A stretch of DNA of 34,918 bases from Geobacteraceae bacterium GWC2_55_20 (GTDB taxonomy: Bacteria > Desulfobacterota > Desulfuromonadia > Geobacterales > Pseudopelobacteraceae). The stretch is taken from contig MGZK01000115.1 of the NCBI GenBank assembly GCA_001802125.1, positions 1 through 34,918 on the forward strand, read 5' to 3'. Of this stretch, positions 28,432-34,918 are shown in pieces. The notes under the pieces are model-generated. The model was not told the DNA's origin, searched no databases, and was given only the letters and a program-made list of their open reading frames with translations. The position numbers and the translations under genes are program-made. Position 1 is the first letter of the stretch; the number at the start of each line of letters is the position of its first letter.

Positions 28432-29394
28432 ATGCCAGTAAACAGCAACAAACCACATCAATGGAAAAGCGATATTGCTCTATCAGTGGACATGTACAAC
28501 GAATGGTTCATGAGCTTTGCCCCCGTTGCCTTCCGCGAAACTCGCATTCGGACGGCCATGGATGTTGAAGCTGCTCTTGTCTCGACCAGTTACCTGACCA
28601 AAGTCAACCCGGCCATCTTTCGCAACAACCCGGAAATTCTCCCGACACTACGCATGTCCACCTGCCCGCCGCTTGCCGTTGACCGGTTGATTGGCCTGGC
28701 CGGTGTATCGGCCAGCATGGTTAAACGCATGGAGATCGAAAAACAACTTCCGGTACGGATGACTGCCGCTGGCATTGATCAAGAGCTCGCTAAAATCGGG
28801 GCAATCATAGAAAAAATGGCCGATCCGGACATTTTCGTCTGGCTCGGGAAAAAAGAATCGCCCACAACCGCCGAAATTCACCGAGCCGCCACTATCGTTG
28901 CCGACCGGCTCTGCGGCTCGGTTGCCAACCCGATCATCCGAAATGCCCAGGAAAAGCGCCAGTTGGCCGCGATAAAGGTTTGGCTGGAAGCGCGCGGTTA
29001 CTCCCAGCTTCCTTCCGGCGACGGCACCCGTTTTGACGCGATGCCGCCCGGAACCTTCAGCTTTCGTATGAACGTACCGGTAAAACTTGACAACGGGGTA
29101 ATAAGTGTAAACATCCCGATTGATGCGGTCATCATGCCGAAGAACGCAAAAGCCAGGCAACTGCCGGCCTTCTTTGAGGCCAAATCAGCCGGCGACTTTA
29201 CCAACACGAACAAGCGCCGCAAGGAAGAAGCTGTAAAAATGTCGCAACTGCGCAGCGCCTACGGCAAGAAAGTGCAATTCAACCTTTTTCTGTGCGGCTA
29301 CTTCGACAGTGGTTATCTTGGATATGAAGCCGCCGAGGGCATAGACTGGGTATGGGAACACCGCATCGACGACCTGGCTTTTTTCGGAATCTGA
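28432..29394 (+). CDS. XamI-family type II restriction endonuclease
   Basis: This encodes a 320-residue protein that I recognise as XamI-family restriction endonuclease. Family-typical segments are LRMSTCPPLAVDRLIGLAGV and IVADRLCGSVANPIIRNAQE. A candidate PD-(D/E)xK active site is Asp231, Glu249 and Lys251 (IPIDAVI, then FFEAKSAGD). XamI cuts GTCGAC, so the same target is predicted here. The ATG is preceded by CCGGAGACCGC. The methyltransferase gene starts three bases after its stop codon. No controller (C) protein gene is seen. Confidence 0.9.
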   Translation: MPVNSNKPHQWKSDIALSVDMYNEWFMSFAPVAFRETRIRTAMDVEAALVSTSYLTKVNPAIFRNNPEILPTLRMSTCPPLAVDRLIGLAGVSASMVKRMEIEKQLPVRMTAAGIDQELAKIGAIIEKMADPDIFVWLGKKESPTTAEIHRAATIVADRLCGSVANPIIRNAQEKRQLAAIKVWLEARGYSQLPSGDGTRFDAMPPGTFSFRMNVPVKLDNGVISVNIPIDAVIMPKNAKARQLPAFFEAKSAGDFTNTNKRRKEEAVKMSQLRSAYGKKVQFNLFLCGYFDSGYLGYEAAEGIDWVWEHRIDDLAFFGI

Positions 29395-29397
29395 ACA

Positions 29398-30984
29398 ATG
29401 ACCCACTCCGCAGACATAATGGAACAACAGCGCCTCGCGCTCCAGGCGGATCTCGACAGCCGAAAGACGCAGGCCGAAAGGAACCGCCTCGGTCAGTTCG
29501 CAACGCCGACAGCTCTTGCCCGTGATATCCTGGAGTATGCCGCCACACTATTGTCGCCCAGGGAGCAGGTGCATTTTCTCGACCCGGCCATCGGCACCGG
29601 CGCCTTCTATTCTGCGCTGCTCAACACCTTTCCACGGCAACGGATCGCCGAAGCGGCGGGCTTTGAGATCGACCCGTTCTACGGCCAGCCCGCCGGCCTG
29701 ATCTGGCAGCATTCCAACCTCACCTTGAAAATCTCCGATTTCACGCATGAGGAGCCGTCTACTCGATTCAACCTTGTAATCTGCAATCCACCATACGTTC
29801 GTCACCACCATATCCAGTCCGGCGATAAAGAACGCCTGTTTCTGCGCAGCTTCAAAACGAGCGGTATGAAACTGAGCGGACTGGCCGGACTCTACTGCCA
29901 TTTCCTTGGCCTGGCCCATGCCTGGATGGCGGAAGGCGGCGTTGCGGGGTGGCTGATCCCGAGTGAATTCATGGATGTAAATTACGGGCAGGTGGTGAAA
30001 CAGTATCTTCTACAACGCGTCACGCTGCTGCACATTCATCGATTTGATCCCAACGACGTGCAGTTTGCCGACGCCCTGGTATCGTCCAGCGTTGTCTTGT
30101 TCCGCAACACGCCGCCACCGGCGGACCACTGTGTGACGTTCAGCTTCGGCGGCGCCCTCTCCGCCCCGAAAATCTCGCGGCAGATACCGGCCAAAGCCCT
30201 GGCCCGTGAGACCAAATGGACTCGTTTCCCCGTTTCGGAAATCCGGGGTCGCAAGGTTGTACCGACTATCGCGGACTTCTTCAGAATCACACGCGGCATC
30301 GCCACCGGAGACAACGGTTTTTTCATTCTTGATGAAGAGAACATCACAAAACGTGGCTTGCCGCGGGAACTTTTTCGCCCTATCCTGCCGAGCCCGCGCT
30401 ATCTGCCCGAAGACGAGGTTTCTTCCGACAAGGACGGCAATCCGCAGGTCGGACGGCGACTCTTTTTTCTGGATACTCATTTGGGCGAAGACGATATCAG
30501 AAGCCGTTTTCCAACCTTATGGGCATATCTGGAAGACGGAAAAACCCGGAGGGTTCACGAGGGCTATATCTGCAGCCATCGTTCTCCCTGGTATGTTCAG
30601 GAAAACCGGCCACCCGCCCCCATCGTCTGCACCTATCTCGGGCGAGGTGACGCCAGGAGCGGCCGTCCCTTCCGGTTCATTCTGAACAACTCACAGGCGA
30701 CCGTCGCCAATGTTTATCTGGCAATGTATCCAACCCCGCTACTGATGCGTTACATGGCTCGCGACCCGGGACTGATTAGACGGGTCTGGCAGGAATTGAA
30801 TACCATTACGCCAGAGCAGCTTCTTGATGAAGGCAGGGTTTATGGCGGCGGACTGCACAAGCTGGAACCAAAGGAGCTGGCCAATGTGGATGCATCGCTA
30901 ATCGCGGAGCTTTTGCCGGGGTTTGAGCGGGGCGTGAAGTTGACGCAGCCGGATATGTTTGGTGAGGGTGAATTGGCGGCGTGA
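29398..30984 (+). CDS. N6-adenine DNA methyltransferase of the XamI-like system
   Basis: This encodes a 528-residue gamma-type adenine methyltransferase of the Eco57I/XamI group. AdoMet motif I is LDPAIGTGAFYSALL (residues 61-75) and catalytic motif IV is CNPPYVRHHHI (NPPY at 130-133). A large C-terminal target recognition region follows and the protein ends in a LLPGFERGVKL segment. Start ATG 29398-29400 lies three bases after the endonuclease stop, with only a weak ribosome site, so translation is probably coupled. It should protect host GTCGAC sites. Confidence 0.92.
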   Translation: MTHSADIMEQQRLALQADLDSRKTQAERNRLGQFATPTALARDILEYAATLLSPREQVHFLDPAIGTGAFYSALLNTFPRQRIAEAAGFEIDPFYGQPAGLIWQHSNLTLKISDFTHEEPSTRFNLVICNPPYVRHHHIQSGDKERLFLRSFKTSGMKLSGLAGLYCHFLGLAHAWMAEGGVAGWLIPSEFMDVNYGQVVKQYLLQRVTLLHIHRFDPNDVQFADALVSSSVVLFRNTPPPADHCVTFSFGGALSAPKISRQIPAKALARETKWTRFPVSEIRGRKVVPTIADFFRITRGIATGDNGFFILDEENITKRGLPRELFRPILPSPRYLPEDEVSSDKDGNPQVGRRLFFLDTHLGEDDIRSRFPTLWAYLEDGKTRRVHEGYICSHRSPWYVQENRPPAPIVCTYLGRGDARSGRPFRFILNNSQATVANVYLAMYPTPLLMRYMARDPGLIRRVWQELNTITPEQLLDEGRVYGGGLHKLEPKELANVDASLIAELLPGFERGVKLTQPDMFGEGELAA

Positions 30985-31177
30985 AGGTCTCTTAATATTT
31001 TGTGAATCGCCCACAATGAGCTATTTGTGCGACAAATGCGCGGATAGCCATGAATGTGAAACAGAGTTCCTTTTGCCGATCGTTAATTCACCCCGTTGCG
31101 GGGTTTGCGCATATGAGGGGTAAGCAGGGAAAACAGACAATATATGGTCAACACTACCAAAGGAGACATTTGAGACA

Positions 31178-32107
31178 ATGAAAGCAAAGTGTGTGATTTG
31201 CCTGTCAGTGAAGGGTAAACGACCATGCAAAATCAAGAAGGAAGCTCTTGTTTGCCCTAGTTGTTGTGCTGATACAAGGAGTTCAGATTGCAGCGGATGT
31301 GCACACTATGCAGCAGCTGAGAGATATGGCATTGAAAAAATGAAAAATCGACAGTTTCGTGATTTTATTGCCGCAGTCGATCCAAAGATCGACTGTGAAG
31401 TTGACAAAGCACTAACGTTTGTGGAAAACGGCAATATCGCAAAGGGGGAAGAGCTGCTTGGCGATCTCATCCACAGACACCCGGGCTTTTACATAGTCCA
31501 ATATGGCATGGGAACGGTTCAGGCCATAAAAGGTAACCACTCCGGATCAATTGCCTATTTTGATAAATGCCTGGAAATATTTCCATACTTCACTGAAGCA
31601 TGGTTTAATAAAGGCGTTTCTCACAAGATTTTGCTGGATATTGGAGATGCCATTAGATCTTTTAAAAATGTAGTAGCGTTTGGAGAAAGTGAAGACAGTT
31701 TTGTAAAGTCCGCTCGTGACTTTCTTAAAAGCATGGGCGAATCAATATATCGCGACACCGGATTATCACTTGACCTTTATCTCCAGGAAATGGATCGATT
31801 TGATAGAGCTTTTTTGAAAATGCTGAACGGGGAATATGAGGATGCAATTTCTGGTTTCCTGAAAGTTTGTGAATCGAATAAAAACCATGCTCAATCCTAC
31901 GGCAATCTCGGGTTATGCTACTCATTTCTTGGGAAAAAACAGGAAGCTTTATCCGCATATGACAAAGCATTAGAAATAGACCCAACATACGAGCCAGCCA
32001 TTACTAACAGAGCAATCTTTTTGAGCTTAAAGGATGGCGAAAAAATGCCAAATGCCGTCAATACTGTTGAATTTTATAAACAAAGGATCGAAGAAGGAAG
32101 AATTTAG
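31178..32107 (+). CDS. Cys-rich / TPR protein of unknown function
   Basis: This encodes a 309-residue, A+T-rich gene product. The first 45 residues contain eight cysteines (5, 8, 17, 26, 29, 30, 38, 41), which look like a metal-binding ribbon. From about residue 70 there are TPR-like repeats (AKGEELLGDLIHRHPGFYIV; SIAYFDKCLEIFPYFTEAWF; NLGLCYSFLGKKQEALSAYD). There is no signal peptide, so it is probably cytoplasmic. AAGGAG precedes the ATG. It lies between the restriction-modification pair and the arnB-like gene, and its base composition differs from both. No function can be assigned. Confidence 0.8.
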   Translation: MKAKCVICLSVKGKRPCKIKKEALVCPSCCADTRSSDCSGCAHYAAAERYGIEKMKNRQFRDFIAAVDPKIDCEVDKALTFVENGNIAKGEELLGDLIHRHPGFYIVQYGMGTVQAIKGNHSGSIAYFDKCLEIFPYFTEAWFNKGVSHKILLDIGDAIRSFKNVVAFGESEDSFVKSARDFLKSMGESIYRDTGLSLDLYLQEMDRFDRAFLKMLNGEYEDAISGFLKVCESNKNHAQSYGNLGLCYSFLGKKQEALSAYDKALEIDPTYEPAITNRAIFLSLKDGEKMPNAVNTVEFYKQRIEEGRI

Positions 32108-32167
32108 ACAGAATGATCAAGGATATGAACCTATAAATACAACTTTTTTCAAGGAGTCATAAAACAT

Positions 32168-33331
32168 ATGCGCACCACCTTTCTCCCCTTTTCAACCCCC
32201 ACCCTGGAGGACGCCGAAATCAACGAGGTGGTTGACTCGCTTCGTTCGGGCTGGATCACCACCGGCCCCAAGGTCAAGCGCTTCGAGGAGGCCTTCAAGG
32301 CCTATGTCGGCGCGCCCTATGCCGTGCCGCTCACATCGGCCACCGCCGGACTACACCTGACACTGCTGGCGCTGGGCATCAAGGAGGGGGACGAGATTAT
32401 CACGACCCCCATGACCTTCGCCTCGACCGTCAGCATGATCATCCTCTGCGGCGGCACGCCGGTCCTGGCGGACATCGAGCCGGGCACGCTCAACATCGAC
32501 GTCGAGCGGGTCCGCGAGAAGATCACCCCCCGTACCAGGGCCGTCATCCCGGTGCACTTCGCCGGCCAGTCCTGCGACATGGACCCGCTCTTCGCCATCG
32601 CCAGAGAACACGGGCTGACCGTGATCGAGGACGCCGCCCACGCGGTCGGGACCGAATACAAGGGGCAGCGCATCGGCTCGCTGAATTCGATCTCGATCTT
32701 CTCGTTCCACCCCAACAAGAACATCACCACCGGCGAGGGGGGCATGGTCTGCACCGCCGATGAGAACCTGGCCGAAGAGATCTCGCTGATGAAATTCCAC
32801 GGTATGAACCGCGAGGCCTGGAAGCGTTTTGCCGCCAGCGGCACGCCCAACTACGACATCATGATGCCCGGTTTCAAATACAACATGATGGATATCCAGG
32901 CCGCCATCGGCATCCATCAGCTGCCCCGGCTGGACGGCTTCATCGACCGCAGGAAGGAAATTGCCGAGTTCTACAACCGCGAATTCTCCGACCTGCCCGA
33001 GCTGGCCCTGCCAGCCTATGCGCCCTATCAGCAGCGCCACGCCTGGCACCTCTACACCCCGCTAGTCAGGATCGAAAAGCTGAATATCGACCGCGACCGT
33101 TTCATGGAAGAGCTGAAGAAGCACAACATCGGCAGCGGCCTGCATTACAAGGCCATCCACCACCACGCCTGGTACCGCGAGCACATGCCGGTCGCGGACG
33201 AGGCATTGCCGAACGCCAGCTACGCCTCGCAGCGGATACTGTCCCTGCCGCTCTTCCCCAAGATGACCGATGAGGATGCACGGGACGTGGTGACGGCGGT
33301 AAAGGATGTGATCTGTGCCAATCGGCGCTGA
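32168..33331 (+). CDS. ArnB-like PLP-dependent sugar aminotransferase
   Basis: This encodes a 387-residue DegT/DnrJ/EryC1/StrS aminotransferase. Very ArnB-like segments are SGWITTGPKVKRFEEAF, SATAGLHLTLLALGI, VIEDAAHAVGTEYKG and FSFHPNKNITTGEGGM, where Lys184 is the predicted PLP Schiff-base lysine. ArnB makes UDP-4-amino-4-deoxy-L-arabinose for lipid A; PseC- and similar enzymes are alternatives. The ArnT-like gene upstream on the same strand supports the Arn reading, but the other arn genes are not in view. AAGGAG lies 11 bases before the ATG. It is G+C-rich, unlike the genes on either side. Confidence 0.88.
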   Translation: MRTTFLPFSTPTLEDAEINEVVDSLRSGWITTGPKVKRFEEAFKAYVGAPYAVPLTSATAGLHLTLLALGIKEGDEIITTPMTFASTVSMIILCGGTPVLADIEPGTLNIDVERVREKITPRTRAVIPVHFAGQSCDMDPLFAIAREHGLTVIEDAAHAVGTEYKGQRIGSLNSISIFSFHPNKNITTGEGGMVCTADENLAEEISLMKFHGMNREAWKRFAASGTPNYDIMMPGFKYNMMDIQAAIGIHQLPRLDGFIDRRKEIAEFYNREFSDLPELALPAYAPYQQRHAWHLYTPLVRIEKLNIDRDRFMEELKKHNIGSGLHYKAIHHHAWYREHMPVADEALPNASYASQRILSLPLFPKMTDEDARDVVTAVKDVICANRR

Positions 33332-33391
33332 AGGAAGAATAGTTGGGAAGCCTTATCGACTCTGCTGGATGAATTGTTCCGTTTGGGTGGA

Positions 33392-33427
33392 TGAGCGTTT
33401 CACTCGCGCGTGCGCGTGAAACGCTCA
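33392..33427. repeat. 12-bp inverted repeat after arnB
   Basis: TGAGCGTTTCAC (33392-33403) and GTGAAACGCTCA (33416-33427) form a perfect stem around a 12-nt G+C-rich loop, 60 bp after the arnB-like gene and just before a GTTGGGC heptamer. No T-run follows. It may terminate arnB transcription weakly or belong to a recombination site. Confidence 0.65.
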
Positions 33428-33434
33428 ATAAGAT

Positions 33435-33441
33435 GTTGGGC
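33435..33441 (+). other. Core-site-like heptamer GTTGGGC at cassette boundary
   Basis: This matches the integron R' core GTTRRRY and is the exact complement of GCCCAAC at 34146-34152. It lies 16 bp before the next start codon, where a cassette would begin. No complete attC or attI and no integrase gene are seen to its left. Confidence 0.4.
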
Positions 33442-33457
33442 GATTAGAGGACAAGAA

Positions 33458-34144
33458 ATGTTCCGAACGGTAATATGCGTATTAATTTTTGTTGCCATCG
33501 CGATCTCGCAGGCGGAAGCAGGAGAGATTCCCGTTATCAAGAGACCGTCTTGGATTCATTTCACAGACTATGAGCCGAAAAATCCGAAGAGCTTAAATGA
33601 ACTTCCAAAGAACATACGAGATTGCGTAACAAAGCACTTAAAGAATCGACTTGGAGAAACATTTTATAACTCAATGACATTTGCGGGTGGACAAGTTGTA
33701 GACATTAAGCAGGTTTATCGGAAGAATCCTAACGCGAAAAATTTTAGGTGGGAAATACACACATATGATCTACATTTTGAATTTAAAAGGCCAGAAGTAG
33801 GAGTTGCTTCGTATACTGCACAGATTTTGCTTCGTTCTGATGGAAGTATTATCAAAGAAATAAATCTTCCCCAATTTAGCAACTCTCCAGAGAAACTCCG
33901 CATTATCCCACTTACGAAAGCTGAGAAAACTGCAATAACAAACGGTCTAAGGATAAATTACAGGAAAAACAAGGTGAATGATGATTCGCCGGGAATCGAT
34001 TACGACGAAAAACAGGACATCCTCATCTGGAAGTTTTCGCAAATTATCGCTGACGACGGACTGCGAATAAAGTTTTTGAACTTTGATGTTTCTGCACACG
34101 ATGGATCATTGATTCGTAAATTCAATAGTGAAGGCATCAGGTGA
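33458..34144 (+). CDS. Putative exported protein of unknown function (cassette-like)
   Basis: This encodes a 228-residue protein with an N-terminal signal peptide (MFRTVICVLIFVAIAISQAE, then AGE). The mature part is polar and has no motif I recognise; a run such as YDLHFEFKRPEVGVASYTAQ suggests a beta-rich fold. The start is ATG 33458-33460, preceded by GAGG; a longer frame runs into the hairpin. It is A+T-rich compared with arnB. Its stop codon is followed after one base by GCCCAAC of the putative attC, the usual layout of a cassette gene. Confidence 0.75.
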   Translation: MFRTVICVLIFVAIAISQAEAGEIPVIKRPSWIHFTDYEPKNPKSLNELPKNIRDCVTKHLKNRLGETFYNSMTFAGGQVVDIKQVYRKNPNAKNFRWEIHTYDLHFEFKRPEVGVASYTAQILLRSDGSIIKEINLPQFSNSPEKLRIIPLTKAEKTAITNGLRINYRKNKVNDDSPGIDYDEKQDILIWKFSQIIADDGLRIKFLNFDVSAHDGSLIRKFNSEGIR

Positions 34145-34145
34145 T

Positions 34146-34205
34146 GCCCAACCTTATGGTTAGACCCGTTTAGAAGCCAACGGGTCAACACTCACCACGT
34201 TGAGC
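34146..34205 (+). other. Putative integron attC site
   Basis: This is a 60-bp site with the attC layout: GCCCAAC (34146-34152, matching RYYYAAC), an inner inverted repeat TT-A-GACCCGTT (34160-34170) and AACGGGTCAA (34179-34188) with one extrahelical A and an 8-nt loop, then GTTGAGC (34199-34205, matching GTTRRRY). The two outer heptamers are complementary except at one position. It fills most of the gap between two short A+T-rich genes. The spacers between outer and inner arms are unequal (7 and 10 nt), which is a reservation. Confidence 0.5.
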
Positions 34206-34221
34206 TGAAAAGGATTAAATC

Positions 34222-34662
34222 ATGAAAAAACTTATTATATTGGTAACCATCGCATTTTCAACCTTCTTCATGATTCCCTGTGCTTTTGCACAATCGCCGA
34301 TAGTTGGAGTATGGGAATTAGCGGAACTTCAGCTCGGTAAGAGCTCGCAACCTCCTCCAGTAGAAATTACTAACAAGAAAGATATTTACACCCAAGATGG
34401 CCATTATCATAATACAGCACCTGATAGTACAGAGATGACCGATGTTGAATTGAGATCATACGAAGTCAAGGACGGAGTCGTTACAATTTATAGATCGAAT
34501 GGAGCCAAGCAACTGGAAGGCAAAATTGTTTTTCGCTCCCCTAACTTTATGGAAATAACAGACAAAAAAGGAACTGTAATTGGCTTCAAGAAAATATCTG
34601 ATGATCCACAAGTTATTCCACGCGTTGAAGAAAATAAAATCAGGGTGAAATATACGGAATAA
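34222..34662 (+). CDS. Small exported lipocalin-like protein (cassette-like)
   Basis: This encodes a 146-residue protein with a clear signal peptide (MKKLIILVTIAFSTFFMIPC, then AFAQ). The mature part begins with SPIVGVWELAEL, the G-x-W pattern of small lipocalin-like or fatty-acid-binding-like barrels, and then has alternating beta-strand-like segments (VVTIYRSNGAKQLEGKIVF). AAAAGG precedes the ATG. It is A+T-rich and starts 16 bp after GTTGAGC of the putative attC. No specific function can be assigned. Confidence 0.72.
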   Translation: MKKLIILVTIAFSTFFMIPCAFAQSPIVGVWELAELQLGKSSQPPPVEITNKKDIYTQDGHYHNTAPDSTEMTDVELRSYEVKDGVVTIYRSNGAKQLEGKIVFRSPNFMEITDKKGTVIGFKKISDDPQVIPRVEENKIRVKYTE

Positions 34663-34690
34663 GCTGATGCTTCCAGAAATTGTAAGCAAC

Positions 34691-34737
34691 GTTCAACCAT
34701 CTGGTGCTGAGGCGAAGCCCGTACGCGACACCTGATG
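34691..34737 (+). repeat. Imperfect inverted repeat, possible degenerate attC
   Basis: GTTCAAC (34691-34697) matches RYYYAAC, and CATC-T-GGTG (34698-34706) pairs with CACC-T-GATG (34729-34737) with one T-T mismatch. No GTTRRRY heptamer follows before the next gene, so the site is incomplete or not an attC. Confidence 0.3.
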
Positions 34738-34756
34738 GCCTTATCGGAGGATTCGC

Positions 34757-34918
34757 ATGACACCGAACAAGAGAACGATTGAGGCCTATATGGATGGCTT
34801 CAGGAGAACGGATTGTCCGCAGATTTTGTCCTGCCTGACCGATGACGTTGAGTGGGTGATCCCCGGTGCATTTCATGTCCAAGGCAAGGACGACTTCTCC
34901 AAACACATCGTCGATGAG
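34757..34918 (+). CDS. SnoaL/NTF2-like protein, N-terminal fragment
   Basis: The first 54 codons of a gene that runs off the right edge are present. The translation (MTPNKRTIEAYMDGFRRTDC, PQILSCLTDDVEWVIPGAFH, VQGKDDFSKHI) has the N-terminal helix pair and the D-D-V-E-W-x-x-P-G pattern of NTF2-like SnoaL proteins. GGAGG lies six bases before the ATG. The specific function is unknown; the fold includes small isomerases and carrier proteins. Confidence 0.72.
   Translation, partial: MTPNKRTIEAYMDGFRRTDCPQILSCLTDDVEWVIPGAFHVQGKDDFSKHIVDE

Noticed and set aside
30985-31177. A gene or RNA in the 193-bp gap before the TPR gene
   Set aside because: Only the ribosome site of the TPR gene is recognisable; no convincing frame, hairpin or promoter was found.
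27108-33331. CRISPR array, insertion sequence or integrase marking the accessory block
   Set aside because: No regularly spaced repeats, transposase motif or tyrosine recombinase motif appears in any frame of this region.
33340-33391. A complete first attC between arnB and GTTGGGC
   Set aside because: No RYYYAAC heptamer is present left of the 33392-33427 hairpin, so only the right core-like half can be supported.
33392-33427. GTTTCAC and GTGAAAC resemble the two halves of a parS site
   Set aside because: In parS the halves are contiguous (GTTTCAC-GTGAAAC core); here they are separated by 12 nt, and the site is far from parAB, so ParB binding is not expected.

Overview
The window looks like a chromosomal segment of a Geobacterales bacterium (Geobacter / Trichlorobacter / Pelobacter propionicus type). 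I infer this from gene order and protein style, not from a database search. Supporting points are an F1Fo operon that begins with b' and b and lacks a and c, with parAB just upstream, a dprA-topA-trmFO block, an unusually long fused biotin carboxylase, and a methylmalonyl-CoA mutase catalytic subunit without its B12 domain. The core part is moderately G+C-rich.

Layout. Positions 1-4148 (minus): ATP synthase genes in the order atpF', atpF, atpH, atpA, atpG, atpD (atpD cut by the window edge). Positions 4277-6199 (minus): a small coiled-coil gene, parA and parB with their own promoter. Positions 6322-7698 (minus): an outer-membrane porin with a strong promoter about 350 nt upstream and a structured leader. 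Positions 8160-15727 (minus): an operon-like series of XRE-cupin regulator, acyl-CoA carboxyltransferase, biotin carboxylase/biotin carrier fusion, methylmalonyl-CoA mutase large subunit and methylmalonyl-CoA epimerase, which together fit propionyl-CoA to succinyl-CoA conversion. Positions 15869-17149 (minus): a GlcF-like iron-sulfur protein, followed upstream by a repeat-bounded intergenic element. Positions 17318-22129 (minus): trmFO, topA, dprA. Positions 22193-24003 (minus): a LysM protein and a CpoB/YbgF-like lipoprotein.

From 24151 the coding strand switches to plus: a U32-family protein, an ArnT-like membrane glycosyltransferase and, about 5 kb later, an ArnB-like aminotransferase (32168-33331). 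Between ArnT and ArnB lies a block that looks inserted: a DUF4143-type ATPase, a XamI-like type II restriction-modification pair, and an A+T-rich Cys-rich/TPR protein. By hand reading, the XamI/SalI site GTCGAC does not occur anywhere in the window although its component pentamers are frequent, which fits an active GTCGAC-specific system.

After arnB the DNA turns A+T-rich and carries small exported or NTF2-like proteins. One junction (34146-34205) has the layout of an integron attC site, and a matching core-like heptamer lies just before the preceding gene. The right end may therefore be a cassette array without a visible integrase, or the edge of an integron that continues outside the window.
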